NCBI GenBank assembly: GCA_963971305.1
Contig: OZ020317.1
Coordinates: 11,984,001 to 12,048,000 of the forward strand
Origin: Arcuatula senhousia
Taxonomy: Eukaryota; Mollusca; Bivalvia; Mytilida; Mytilidae
DNA length: 64,000 nt
Direction: 5' to 3'
Part shown: one piece after another, positions 13,554 through 25,210 of the stretch
Layout of the letters: each line of letters starts with the position of its first letter
Position numbering within the stretch: the first letter of the stretch is position 1
Notes under the pieces: model-generated
Databases searched by the model: none
Told to the model about the DNA's origin: nothing
The model's input: the letters and a program-made list of their open reading frames with translations, nothing else
Position numbers and translations under genes: made by a program

Positions 13554-14701
13554 CCTTGTAAGATGAGATCCAATGTCAAACATAGTGAAATGTCTCCTTA
13601 AGATATGCCAGGAAATATAACAATGAAAATTAATTGGTGATACAAATCACGTAGATTGATTTTTTCTTCCAGAGACAACTTAAAAATGCTATCAATTCCC
13701 AATACTTGCGGTTAATTGCCAATTTGTTTGGTTATCAAATATGTATTGATGCAGACATATTAAAGGCCATATATAATTAATATGTAGATTCTCATTTCCA
13801 CCTGCCCCTATTTTATAGATGGTAACTTTTTTTTTTCAGGGGGAATGTTTACAAAAAGTTTTTAATTTTATAGAATATAAAATAAAATAGGTAAAAATTA
13901 ATAATAATAAGACCTGCCTAGATATTTTCAACATAGGTGAATGAGAAACTATTAATTACCTGAATGTGGCCTAATAAGGTTTATATTTGTTTTATAACTT
14001 TGCTATGTGACAAGCATATGGTATGAATACATAAAGTTTAAAGGTAGGGATTTTTTGCATCTTTTTTGTCAATTAAATAAAAATTTTGAAAACAAAAGTT
14101 TGAAGTGTCTCTTAGTTAAAAAAAACTTGACATTTAGTCAAAGCTGAATAAAATTTGTGTTGATAAAGATCAAGTTGAAATGGATTCAATTTCAGGACTT
14201 GTAGCTTTTTTTATTAATAATCCTTAGCCAATTATTCAGATGAATATATACTGATAGACCTAACATTTTTTGCTACATTCCATTTGGTAATTTCAATTAT
14301 ATATATGTGATGAAACATCCATAATAATTGGTTACACCTCTAATATTTAAGTAAAATAGGGGGACAGAGGGGCCAAGGATGAAATGAAGGGAGGATCAAA
14401 GGGGGACTGTATGAAAAAATCAGTACTAAAAAAATCAGGAAAGTGAAAGGACAGGAGGCAGGAAATGGGAGTTAAGGAGAAGAAAGTGGTTGGAGATCAG
14501 AGGCCTAGGGATGGGAACATGGAGAGATAAGACACCCCCCATACCCAACCCCAACATGAATGCTTGGAAGCACATTCCTAAATATTTCATATTTCACAGT
14601 TGCCAGAAGTTTAGAAAAGTTTCATAAAATTGATACACAAAAAGATGAAGCTGCACATTTAGTATTAGAGGAATTACATTTTCAATGTTTTCTATTTTTA
14701 G

Positions 14702-14892
14702 ACGTAAACTTTTGAGGTCATTGACACCCAATAGAAGACAGCTACACTTGTGGGATCCAGAAGTGATCGCTATGAAACAAAGAGCTCTAGTCAAACAAAT
14801 TTATGGTGAAGCCCCGCCAGTCCCTGTATGGCATCCGGAACCAAAGAAACCGGCCAGACCATACTGGTCAAAATGGGTGCCCTCCGCTGCAG
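14702..14892 (+). CDS. IQ-motif protein, third visible exon
   Basis: The acceptor is TTCTATTTTTAG (ending 14701) and the donor GTAATT starts at 14893. The phase-2 entry completes an Arg codon after WRKYY, and the exit is phase 1. It encodes the basic end of the second IQ motif and a Pro/Trp-rich stretch, including DPEVIAMKQRALVKQIYGE and PARPYWSKWVPSAA. The Pro-rich part looks like an extended or docking segment rather than a folded enzyme domain. The 3' half of this exon, with its donor, is repeated just downstream at 14905-15005. Confidence 0.85.
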
Positions 14893-14904
14893 GTAATTAT
14901 AAAA

Positions 14905-15005
14905 GTCATTTATGGTGAAGCCCCGCCAGTCCCTGTACAGCAACCAGAACCAAAGAATCCGGCCAGACCATACTGGTCAAAGTGGGTGCCCTCCGCTGCA
15001 GGTAT
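14905..15005 (+). pseudogene. partial tandem duplicate of the preceding exon with its donor site
   Basis: From TTTATGGTGAAGCCCCGCC to CCGCTGCAGGTA this repeats 14800-14895 with only a few substitutions, for example a run of changes turning WHPEP into QQPEP and a Lys to Asn change. It has a usable donor (CTGCAG|GTATG) but no convincing acceptor, and reading through from the first copy puts it out of frame. It is probably a non-coding relic of a recent local duplication; use as an alternative 3' part of the exon is possible but would shift the frame. Confidence 0.7.
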
Positions 15006-15204
15006 GATTAAAGTTCAACTCAGTACATTTAGACCTCTCCCCTGGCCTCAGTTTCAAACTCAGTACATGTATCGCATTTAGACCTCAGTTCCAAACTCAG
15101 TACTAAACTCAGTACATGTATCGCATTTAGACCTCTCACCTGGCACCAAAGTTCAAATGTGTGATTTTGAAAATACTAAAGCAGCTATCAATAAAACAAT
15201 AATT

Positions 15205-15440
15205 TTGGGGGGAATGATTTTTGGGGTTTCTCAAAGCATTGACACTTAGCTGTTTGACTACAAGGGGTACTGATCTTTATCTGCAATTCCCCTCCCCCTA
15301 AACCCTTTAATGGATTTTCATGAACTTTTCACACAATCTTTGTGCAATATTATAATGTAGATGTGCACCTCCAATTATAGAATCTCTCCTGATGATTTTT
15401 GGGGGGACAGGGGTGTTTATTTGTGAGCTGCTGTTCAAAG
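15205..15440 (+). repeat. single diverged copy of the left-edge 174-bp repeat
   Basis: It shares ATTTTTGGGGTTTC, TAAACCCTTTAATGGATTTTCATGAA (differing from the array unit at a few bases), ATGTAGATGTGCACCT and the TTTATTTGTGAGCTG end with the array at 1-1010. It lies in the intron just before the exon at 15491. Confidence 0.8.
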
Positions 15441-15490
15441 TTTTTTTTAGTTTTTTAAATGGTTATTAAATATTTGTATTTTCATTTCAG

Positions 15491-15628
15491 CATTGTCATA
15501 TAATTTTGCTGTTGATCGATACCATCCTTTGGTGGCAAAGAAGGGATTCCTTCCTTCTCCATTTATAGACAACTCAGGATATCCCAAAAACTTTGATTGG
15601 AATCCCTTAGATGATGAAGACTTAGCAA
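15491..15628 (+). CDS. IQ-motif protein, fourth visible exon
   Basis: The acceptor is TTTTCATTTCAG and the donor GTAAGTTC starts at 15629. Entry and exit are both phase 1 and both neighbours agree. The encoded 46 residues include SYNFAVDRYHPLVAKKGFLP and end in an acidic DDEDLA. There is no domain I can name. Downstream, 15640-15690 repeats part of the exon's 3' sequence (GGGATATCCCCAGAATTTTG), another small local duplication. Confidence 0.85.
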
Positions 15629-16571
15629 GTAAGTTCTATTTATAGAGACCTTGGGATATCCCCAGAATTTTGATTGGAATCCCCATAGATAATGATTAGT
15701 TCTAAATCTTTAAGTTTTGTTAACATGGACATTTTTGCTTGCGGATTATTTTGGCTTGAATTGCTATCACAAAATATCCCCCAATCAGTCTTAACAGTAA
15801 AAAAAATTTTAAACACAAGCTCGAAATCATTTTTTCCAATTTTTTGTACATATAACTGGCAAGTAATCAAGATTTGGAAACAATTTTACATGTTGGAGCG
15901 CAGTTTACTGGTTAAGACTATCAGACTTGTGACTAAATTTTAAGTTTGACAAGATGTTAATTCTAATAATATTCAATATAGATACATTGTAGTAAGCAAA
16001 AACATGAGAATATCCCCCATGTGAAAGATAAACTAAACTAAAAAGATAAAAAAACAAATTTCACGTTAGGCCATAATGAAATAACTATTAGATGCTCATC
16101 CAAATTTTTTGAAAAAAATGGGACGGGGACAGGCGAATTTAATATTTTATTTTTTATCTATTTTGATAAAATGTCTTGTTATTTTAAAGAAAATTGACCA
16201 AAAATGCACATTATTTGCAAAAAACTCAAAATAAAATTTTTGAGGGGGCTGAAAAATCGGGGTGGGGAGGGGATGAGAATCTAGGATGTTTTTTTCTATA
16301 TTGGCCTTAATGGAATTCTTCACATGAAATTCTACCCATAGCAATATGATAATAATGTTCATATATTGTTTATACAATTGTATTTTGCCTTTCTTCACTG
16401 TATTAAAATAAGAGACCCTCTTCTTTAGAAATTGTTTTTCTGCTTATTGCATCACATTAATTAATGTTTAAACTTTTAACTGTTTCCAGCAACCCCATCA
16501 CTAGATTAATAGGACACCCTCTTCTTACCTATTGATCTAACACACTAATGGTTCACTTTTCACACAACACT

Positions 16572-16625
16572 TTTCCAGTTTTATCAACAAAGAAATCAAC
16601 CCCAGCACTAGTTTACCTCTATTAG
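16572..16625 (+). pseudogene. decayed duplicate of the Ser/Arg exon 5' end
   Basis: A CACTTTTCCAG acceptor followed by TTTTATCAACAAAGAAATC and AGTTTACCTCTATTAG aligns with the start of the exon at 17098 (TTCTATCCATCGAGGAAGAG and AGTTTACCTCTATTTA). Small deletions destroy the frame and a stop follows, so it is a relic exon about 525 bp upstream of the intact one. Confidence 0.55.
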
Positions 16626-17097
16626 CTGTATTGAAATAGGAGCCCTCTCTCTTTTAGACTTTGCTTATCCTGTTTCAAACTCACATATTTAGTGCAGTTC
16701 TCTGTAAGAATCAGGCAAAATTGAAAATTTTTGAATCATGATTTTAAAAACACACGGTTTTGACAATGAAGTGTCATTCAAAATAGCCTTCTGATGAAGA
16801 AACAATCATAAGTTGTCATCTCCAGGGTCAGAGGATGGAGAATTTTTTTTGTTACAATGACAGGGATTTAGTATGACTTGACACAAATTTTATGACTTGA
16901 TCCAAATTTTATATGAGATGCATTTCAATCAAAATATATCTTAAATTTCTGACACTTGAGTAGTGCCAATGCATTTTTTGTTACGTTTTAAGCATTTTGA
17001 ACAGTATTTAGAAGTCAAACTTGTGTGTTTTTTAAATCATGATTCACTGATTGCCTGAATCTAAAATGTTGCAACTTTTCGCACACCACTTTTCCAG

Positions 17098-17248
17098 TTC
17101 TATCCATCGAGGAAGAGAGCACCACCAGCACCAGTTTACCTCTATTTATAAACAGCCGTAGCGCAAGTCGCTGCAGTAGCTCGTTCAGTTTTAGTTTTAG
17201 ACGAAGTAGTAGTCGATGTAGCAGTTTTAGCTCAAGGAGTAGAAGAAG
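17098..17248 (+). CDS. IQ-motif protein, Ser/Arg-rich exon, probably alternative
   Basis: The acceptor is CACTTTTCCAG and the donor, AAG followed by GTACCA at 17249, is weak. It joins in frame (phase 1) to the exon at 15491 and encodes EEESTTSTSLPLF followed by a Ser/Arg-rich low-complexity run with repeated RSSSR and SFSF patterns. At 151 nt it is not a multiple of three: including it makes the last exon end after eight more residues, while skipping it joins 15628 directly to 21497 in the frame that stays open to 21606. It may be a frame-switching cassette exon. A further exon or another donor cannot be excluded. Confidence 0.65.
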
Positions 17249-18239
17249 GTACCAGCTAAGTTGCTGTGACCTACGTTTAATGGTTGATTGGTCTTGTGAC
17301 CTATTTTTAACAGCTGATGTTTTTAGTCTAAAAATTTAGAAGTTTGATTGAGAATGCGTTAGGAGATTTTGACTTTTATGATTTAAACAATGAAAAATGT
17401 GTTGCTGTGACATACTATTAATGGCTGTTTGATTTTGTGACCTATTTTTAACAGCTGATTGATTTTTATCTAAAGATTAAAAGTTTGAATCTGGGTTTTG
17501 GTTTTGGATAACTTTGATTTTGATGACTAACAATTGATATTTTTTTGTATTTTTTGCAGCTGATTTATTATCAAATGCGTATATAATTTTTTTTTTAAAT
17601 TTCATAGTAGATGGTTTGTCAATTTAAGACCTGTCAGACTTCTACTACCTGTGTTAGGCTCTTAAATGGGGGCATCTGCCTTTTCGTCTTACCTTTTCAC
17701 ATTTCAATGAGATACAACCTGTCCGATTTAACTATGGACTTTCGATTCTAGCGTAAAGTGAAGGGTGCAAAGACAGCAATGAAAATTACGTTGTCATGAA
17801 CAAGCCAATCATTAACAAAAACCACAAATCCTCACATTGGGAAAACCCAATTCTTAAAATAGTAAACATTATCATGGAAAGTTAATTGAGTTGATTGGCT
17901 GATTACTAAGACTCTTTTAAAAATCATGTGGTTTTCCATAAAGGCGTTTCTGCAACCAGGTGAATGGGTCGTGCAAACATTAAATTGGATATTGATGAAT
18001 GGTCTGACTAATGTTGCATGCAGCTTCCATCTGATTGAGTTTTCCTACTGTGACGATTTGCGATTTTGTTACAGATTGGCTTGTTCATGACGACGTAAAT
18101 TTTCATTGTTGTGTCAATCAAAAGTCCATAGTAAAATCTGACCGGTTGTAAGTGCAAAATACATTTAAATAGAACAGTAAAAATCCATATTCTACCAAAA
18201 ATATGCTACATAAATGATAAAAAGGAAAAAAAAGTCTTT

Positions 18240-19500
18240 TTCCAAATTTAAACTTGTGTTGTTATAAAACAAGAATAGCAGACAGTCAATTTTGATACCC
18301 ATATCAACATATCTTTAAATTATAAATAGAAATTATTTAAAATGTGGCTTAACTTATCTTGAAATAAGTTACGATTTAAAACCAATGAATTTACAAAATG
18401 AATAAAAGCAGACAGACATTATAGATTTGATACCCATATTCACTGTGTCTCAACAACCCCGATAAAAAATGTTCTCAATGTCGTCTAATTTCGAGTAAAT
18501 GAGGGAAATGCGGAAAAGGACATAGAGTCTCCTTTTTATTTCGAGTTTAGAACAGTTAAAATGTTATGACATTATAAAACCTCTCACCAAAAGTCGTACA
18601 ATTTTGTGCGATATAAGCATCATAAACAATGAAATAATGTTTAGCGAGTACCCGGTTTCGTTTATTACCTTTTTTAGCTACGAATTCGGGTGTTTCCTAA
18701 ATTTTGTGTGTCTTATATCCAAGCTTATATTGAGAATTAGTGCACAATTTTTGGTGAACAGATTCACAATATTATCTAAAAATTAAATAATTTAATCAAA
18801 TTTGTGTACATTGAGAAGGAAAAGTCACATTCCGTATGCCTGTCAATATTCTGTTTTTAGATTGCCTCGAGACAAAACATTTTTGCCGGGGTAGTTGAGA
18901 CATAGTGATATTAACATATCTTTAAATACGCAAGAATTATTTGAAGTTTTGCTTAACTTATCTTGAAATAAGGCACAATATAGGACTGTGCATAACAAGA
19001 AAAGCAGACAATTTTGAGACCCTAATTTCTAGTAACTTATTTTGAAAGACACAAGAATAATTTGAACTTTGTCTGTCTATCATCAAATGTAGCAATTTTA
19101 GACCTGTTATTACCCTAATAAACTTATCTTGAAATAAGACATAACTTCAAATGATTTATTTACAAAAAACAAGAAAATCAGACAGACTAGTTTGATACTG
19201 TAATTAAACTAAGACATGATTTCAAGAGATTTATTTACCATAACAAGAAAAGCAGACAGACAATTTTGATACTGTAATTAAACTTATCTTGAAATAAACA
19301 AGAATATTTTGAAATTTGACTGGATGGTATATTAAGTATGTCCTAAGCAATTTTATACCTGTTATTATACTGGTTTTCTTGTCGTGCAATAAGATGTGAT
19401 GAAAAACCGGTTTATTTTCAAGAACAAGCAAAGCAGACATTTTTTATACCATAATAGACTTATCTCAAAATAAGGCTAGATTTCAAACTGAATTATTTAC
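18240..19500 (+). repeat. degenerate repeat region built from AAGCAGACAGAC / CTTATCTTGAAATAAG units
   Basis: Segments such as ACAAGAAAAGCAGACAGACA, TTTGATACTGTAATTAAACT and TTATCTTGAAATAAGACATA recur about ten times with irregular spacing of roughly 80-120 bp. The region lies in the intron before the terminal exon and contains no open frame with coding character. Confidence 0.7.
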
Positions 19501-19777
19501 AAAAATAGCAGCTACATCTTTATACTTCTTTTGACATTGGATCTCGGGAAATTGATATTCCTTTCATGTTATAATACCATATGTTCTTTCTAAAATTGAC
19601 AACTATAGATCACAAAAGATTAATAAAACTCTGTCTACCTTGCATTGTTTTATATTCCAATTGGCTTAAGATTTAATCCCTGGTTAGCTGCGGTTCCTTA
19701 GCTCTTAATGGTCCTTTGTGAAATTTTCTGATTGAAAAAAAATAAATTAAAAAAATATCAAAAGGACCACAGCTAAG

Positions 19778-20058
19778 GGACGGACCATTTAACTTGAAGG
19801 GGGGGCCTTGGATTTTGTTTTGATCAGAAATTTTTTTTCCGCTCAGAGCACGGACAAAATATTTATTTTTCGAAGGCGTTGTGACAGAATTTTTTTTTTT
19901 CATTATTAGCATTATTTTTTATAGCAGAAATCTTTCTTCAGAATATTTTTTTTTCTTACCCTTAGGTGCCAAAATATTTTTTTCTTCAAAAATAATTTTC
20001 AGAATATTTTTTTAGGAAAAAACCAAGGCCCCCCCTTCAAGTTGAATGGTCGGTCCCT
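19778..20058. mobile_element. foldback MITE, about 280 bp, with 40-bp inverted ends
   Basis: GGGACGGACCATTTAACTTG plus a G7 run and CCTTGG at 19778-19815 is inverted at 20020-20058 (CCAAGG, C7, TTCAAGTTGAATGGTC, GGTCCC). TAA occurs on both sides and may be a 3-bp target duplication. The interior is T-rich with several GAATATTTTTTT segments. A second inner inverted pair flanks it on the left (TTAGCTGCGGTTCCTTAGC against GGACCACAGCTAAGG). Confidence 0.7.
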
Positions 20059-20519
20059 AATCCCTGGTGTAATAAGACTGTCTAATATATTTGATTTCAA
20101 TTGCTGTTCTGGATTTGTTAGACAATGGTGTCTGGGTTTTTAATATGCAGTTTGCTTTAACATTTATGAGGCTTCATTATACCCCTGCCAACAAAGTTTG
20201 GGGGGGGGGAAATATAACTCACCCTGCAGTCTGTTTGTCTGTCTGTCTGTATACATATATTGTAAATGCAACTCCTCCTAACCTTATGAAGGATTTTGAT
20301 GAAACTTTACATGGAGAAAGAACATGATATTGTGATGAAAATGAAGAATTTTTATTGGTGTTAAATACCATTCAGGGATGATGATTGAAGTTTTACTTTC
20401 AATGGAAGACCTAGTGAGGGAAACTACTCTTAAAGAAACCACTCAATAGATTTTGATGAAACTTTATATTAAAGAAGTACATGATATATAGATGTGCAAG
20501 ATGTATTTTTTGTTTAAAC

Positions 20520-20835
20520 ATATTTATTTATCCTGGATTGGGAAACAAGCTTAATGCTTATACCAATCCCTCTCCAGCTAGCAGTTTGTGAGTGTGGCCT
20601 TTGCAGCGGCCCCCATTGAGCCTACTCTTATCAAACTCTACAAAGGGTTTGTAACGTGCATGGTGTATTGCTCTCCACATACACGGGACAACCTTTTTTC
20701 GTCCCTTCCGAAGGACTACCATCTTTCCTTGAGACCATCTTTGCAAATGGTGTCAAGAGAGAGATGGAAAATTGGTCCATGAAATTTCCACCCCTGACAA
20801 GGATCAAACCACAAACCTTGGTGTTAGTGATGAAT
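20520..20835 (-). repeat. SINE-like dispersed repeat
   Basis: Near the right end the minus strand reads GGTTTGATCCTTGTCAGGGG, which fits a Pol III B box (GGTTCGATCC type) followed by the end of a tRNA-like head. The body continues leftward with CCATTTGCAAAGATGG and CCTTCGGAAGGGACG. The A box is not clear, so the assignment is tentative. Confidence 0.4.
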
Positions 20836-21496
20836 TTTTATTGCTGTTGGATATCATTCAGGGGACTGTTTTTTTACACAAAATAATGTCAAATAAGGAG
20901 TGAGGGGTATACTTTTGTGAGCTTGTTCACAGTAATCCTTGAATTTGGTTTTTTAACAGCCTCTAACATTGTTTGAAGTACATGTACTTTATTATTTCTT
21001 TGTTTTCATTATATAGCAGGTTTTTTTTTACTACTGCAAAATAGCCTTTAATGTTAGATCTTTAATTCTAGCTTGTAGTCTGAAAAAAAGAAAAATAACT
21101 CCTTTGATATTTTGATTGCACCTGCTCCCAACAGAAGCTTAAGCAAAATTAGTTTGTATTAATCATACAAACCTTTATTCAATGTATATGGTCTTTAAGT
21201 TAGGGTAGATGATTTCTCCTTTCAAAACTTATTTTTCAGAAATTTCAGATTTTTTGTTACACCCTTACCATTGATTTTGAAAGTTTTTTTTCTTTGGATA
21301 AAAGTGGGTATATTAATATAAAAATTCATTTTAAACAGGGCACTACTTACAAATTTTAAAAAGTCAGGACACATGATATTTGTCTTCTTATTGGACAAAT
21401 CATTTCTTATGTCTATGTTTTTACATTGCTAAAGTATTAGGTGTTGTTCAAATCAAATCAATACTTGTTAGTTAATTTTTTTCTATTTCATTTCAG

Positions 21497-21606
21497 GCAA
21501 TTTAAGAAGTGTGCGAGTACCTAATTCTACGATGAATCGATCTCGACAGTATTCCTACAACATATCAAGGGGAGACAATCGACACAGGTCATACACAACG
21601 ACCTGA
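21497..21606 (+). CDS. IQ-motif protein, terminal exon
   Basis: The acceptor is TTTCATTTCAG. In the frame reached by skipping the Ser/Arg exon it encodes SNLRSVRVPNSTMNRS and a basic, Ser/Tyr/Arg-rich tail ending in HRSYTTT and TGA at 21604-21606. In the frame reached through the Ser/Arg exon it encodes only eight residues and stops with TAA at 21522-21524. The longer reading keeps the basic character of the preceding protein. It is followed by an AT-rich 3' UTR. Confidence 0.7.
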
Positions 21607-22335
21607 CCGTGACCTCACAAATGGTTGTGACCTTTTGACCTTGAGAACATATTTACAAGTTTTTAGTTTATTCGAGTTACAAAGAAGACATTGTTTAAAT
21701 GTTACTTGAAATAATTGTGCTTAGTAACATGGATATTTTTTATCATGGTTTTTCGAGATGATTTTTTAGATTCATTAGTTTGATAATTGATCTATTCAAA
21801 TGAATAGTGCCATTTCATAGTTTAAGAGTGATATTAAATGAATTTTTAGCTCTTTATAATTATTATTAATTTTTTTTTCATTTCGCAAAACTTGAGGCAT
21901 GAATTCAACACAATTTTGAATTGTTTTCCAGAAAATTAAGTATTTATTGTGTAAATAAAATTCTTAACTACAAATTTCTTTATCATTTTTTTTCAATTGC
22001 AACAAAAGGGGAAGCAGAGAGATTTATATAAGAGTGATTTAAAGTCCATAATAAGTTTATTTAGAACCTTTAAGTGACTGTAAGTGCCACTAAATGAAAC
22101 AGTCACAATTTAATTATTTATTTAATTTATGTCTTGTATATTTTGCTTTACATGTGTTATGTGAGCTAGTTGAATGCTACAATGCTATATTTAAGATCAT
22201 TGATTTTGTTATCAAAATATCATGTACATGTGCCAGGAGGCAAAATGGTTTTATCAAAGTCTATGCAAATATTTTTGTAATGTACATGTAATGTTACACG
22301 TATGTCTATGATTGTTCTGTACATCTAATAAAAAA
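21607..22335 (+). other. 3' UTR with polyadenylation signals
   Basis: AT-rich sequence after the stop codon, with AATAAA at 21954-21959 and another at 22327-22332. No further coding exon is apparent downstream on this strand, so transcription probably ends at one of these sites. Confidence 0.55.
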
Positions 22336-23339
22336 AAATGTAAAAAGGAAGAAATTCTGTTACTTGGGGGCAGACCAAGGGTAAAATGTAAGAAGGGAAG
22401 TGATTTTCACAGTAATGGAACTATTGGGTAGCCTCCCCCAAAAAACAATTAATTACCATATATACACAATTTTTTTTCCTTTTTGAGAAAGGGGAAGAGG
22501 GTTTCCTCTAACCCCTGTTTTATTCCAGTTTTCATAGATGACAGACTTCCAAAAAATCATAATTCAATGAAGTGTTAATTTAAATTGATCCCGTCTGAAG
22601 CAACTTTCGAAAAACAAAAAAGCTAAAACTACAACAAATGGTTTAAGAAAAAGGAAAATTTCAACTCATATTAAAAAAATGAATCCATAAGATCCAAAAT
22701 CTAATGGTTTTTTTTGTGTCTTTGATCCATTGTTTAATCCATTTCAAACACTTATATTTTAAGATTGAACACAAAATACACTAGTTCTGATCTAGCTATC
22801 AGATATGTATCAAGTTAAACTAGTCATGTATAATAATAGAATAAAATAAAAAAAAAGGTATAATTCTTTAAAACTTGTTAACTTTACCAGAAAATGCATG
22901 AATCCAAAAGGCATTTTTGCATAAAAAAAACTCAATTTAAATCGCTTTAATGTATTATTGCATAGAAAGCATATATTGCCCAATTTAAGATATCATTGCA
23001 TGAAAAAAAGATATTCCGTCCATTTAAAAAAAAAAAACTATTTCTTTTTATTTTGCCAATATAAAACACAAAGTTTACATGTTTTGTTTATGTTTATTGT
23101 TTATTGATTCTGTGATCTGTTTATTTGTCTTTCAAGATGTGTGTACATATAGATGATGAAATCTCTTAAGCTGGATGTGTCAAAATTTGACATAGAATTT
23201 GTATAAAAAATAATATAATATTGAAAATAAGAATTTTTTAGTTTTTTACATACTATAAAGGCAAATACAAAATCTGTATATAGACACAAACAAAACAGCA
23301 TAAAGAAACAGACACCATCAAAAGGAATTATCAACTGGA

Positions 23340-24245
23340 ACTCAGGTCCTCAAGTTGCAACTAGAGTTAACTTAGGTGCTCCAGAAGAGAAAGCGGTTTC
23401 TGCTTGTTGCAAGACATTCAGATTGCTAATGGGTGTGTCAAATGCATTGCTGGAGGACAAAACCCCTTTGACAAACCAACATCTGTACTCATTTGAGAGA
23501 TAGAAATCCTTTATCCTTTTTAGTTCAATTATGCCTGAATTGTGTTGCAGAAGCCACATAATGTATGGCCTCCCTTTTGGACTTTCCAAACAAAATTACA
23601 ACTAAGTCCAGGCTATTTATTAAAAACTTTGTACGACAACATAAATGTATATTAAAGATTCATCAGAGATGTTAAAGCAAAAAAGTTAAGGCTGAAAATA
23701 CTTTTTGGAAATGCATAGAAAACAAACATATGACAAACCAACATCTATATACTCATCTGAGAAATAGAAATCCTTAATCCTATATATGTCATATATGCAA
23801 AAGCCATATAATGTAAAATGATCTCTTTTGAACTTTCCAAACAAAATTACACCAAATTCCAGATTATTTATTACAAACTGAGTGTAAAACAATTTTGTAT
23901 TTAAAAGACTTATCAGTGATGTTTAAGCAAAAAGAATTTAGTAATGGCCAGAACTACCTTGTGGAAATACATAGTATAAAGTCATATATACACGTTGCAA
24001 TTAGCAGCATGAATTAAATTGTCAAACAAGCTGAGAATACAAAAAAACTGGTTGTGTGGTCTTATATGCTTTGGAAGGGAAGGCAGTTCATGCTTATTGT
24101 TGTAACATAGTCATCGGTCGCTCTAAGAAGGGGAAACAAAACATGTGACAAACCCACATCTGTATACCCATCTTTAACAGAAATAGAGTACTTATCTATG
24201 AGTACATGATGTCTTCTGTAGATTTTCTTGAGCTTTCTTTGCCTT
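23340..24245 (-). repeat. tandem fragments of the dispersed retroelement 3' end
   Basis: Three partial copies on the minus strand, near 23340-23600, 23700-23835 and 24060-24245, share a GACAAACCAACATCTGTAC segment and TGAGAGATAGAAATCC or its variants. The last also keeps CTATGAGTACATGATGTC, whose minus-strand translation (KKIYRRHHVLIDKY) matches the reverse-transcriptase-like C-terminus at 54398-54628. All are broken by stops and deletions. Confidence 0.65.
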
Positions 24246-24309
24246 CTTTATGTCCCAAGATATGGAAAAAACTGCATGGTGTTTGCACCTAAAAGGTAAA
24301 CGATGTGTG

Positions 24310-24490
24310 TTTTTATACGACCGCAAACAAATTGCGGACGTACAATGGTATGATGCTGTCGTTTGTCGTTGTTTGTTAAACCTTAGTGTAATCACGGAAA
24401 CTTATTAATTTAGTTCTAGTCATTTGATTGCTTTGAAATTTGAAAATGATGTTCCTTACCATAAAAGTTTGAATGGGATTGATTCTTAGC
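24310..24490 (+). repeat. TATACGACCGCAAA-type element fragment
   Basis: TTTTATACGACCGCAAAC, TACAATGGTATGATGCTG and a GTCGTTTGTCG stretch match the left end of the larger element at 27843-29611. The right end is missing here. Confidence 0.6.
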
Positions 24491-24529
24491 TAGGGTCCCC
24501 ACTTTTTACGCGCCCGCGACATGTCGGGG

Positions 24530-25210
24530 GTATTAAGTTTTACTCATGTCCGTCCGTACGAATTTCCGTCAAGCTTTTCTCAGAAACTGTACATGGGAAT
24601 GATTTGAAACTTGGTAGGATGGTTCAGTATGACAAACTGTATGTCCTAATCGAATTTCAGGTTTGTCGAACATCTACTTCCTGTTTGGGACTAGGCCGAT
24701 ATGAAAACCTATGAAAATCAACTGGAAAAATTCCGTCAAGCTTTTCTCAGATACCATACATGAGAATGATTTGAAACTTAATAGGATGGTTCAGTATGAC
24801 AAATTGTATGTCCCTAGCGACTTTTAGGTCTGTCGGACATCAACTTCCTGTTTGGGACTAGGCCAATTTGAAAATCTATGAAAAACAACTTGAAAATTTC
24901 CGTCAGGCTTTTCTCAGAAACCGTACATCGGAATGATTTGAAACTTGGTAGGATATTTCAGTATGTTGTACGTTCTAATCGACTTTCAGGTCTGTGGAAC
25001 ATGTTAAGGACTAGGCCGATGTGAAAATCGACTTGAAAATTCTGTCAAGCTTTTCAGAAACTGCACATGGGAATGATTTGAAACATGGTAGGATAGTTCA
25101 ATATGACAAACTGTACGTCATAAGCGACTTTCAGGTCTGTCGGACATCGACTTCCTGTTTTGGACTAAGCGGGGGGCATCCGTGTCCCATTGACACATTC
25201 CTTCTTTATT
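24530..25210 (+). repeat. tandem array, unit 150-180 bp, four copies
   Basis: After GTCGGGGGTATTAAGTTTT and GTCCGTCCG, units repeat near 24553, 24732, 24897 and 25040: CCGTCAAGCTTTTCTCAGAA, GGGAATGATTTGAAACTTGG, TTCAGTATGACAAACTGTA and TCGACTTCCTGTTTGGGACT. It ends with AGCGGGGGGCATCCGTGTC. The fourth copy is shorter. As in the other arrays here, a CGTCC-rich leader precedes a tandem core. Confidence 0.8.

Noticed and set aside
24530..25210. CRISPR-like array
   Set aside because: The units are contiguous tandem repeats of 150-180 bp with no short repeats separated by unique spacers, in a eukaryotic context.
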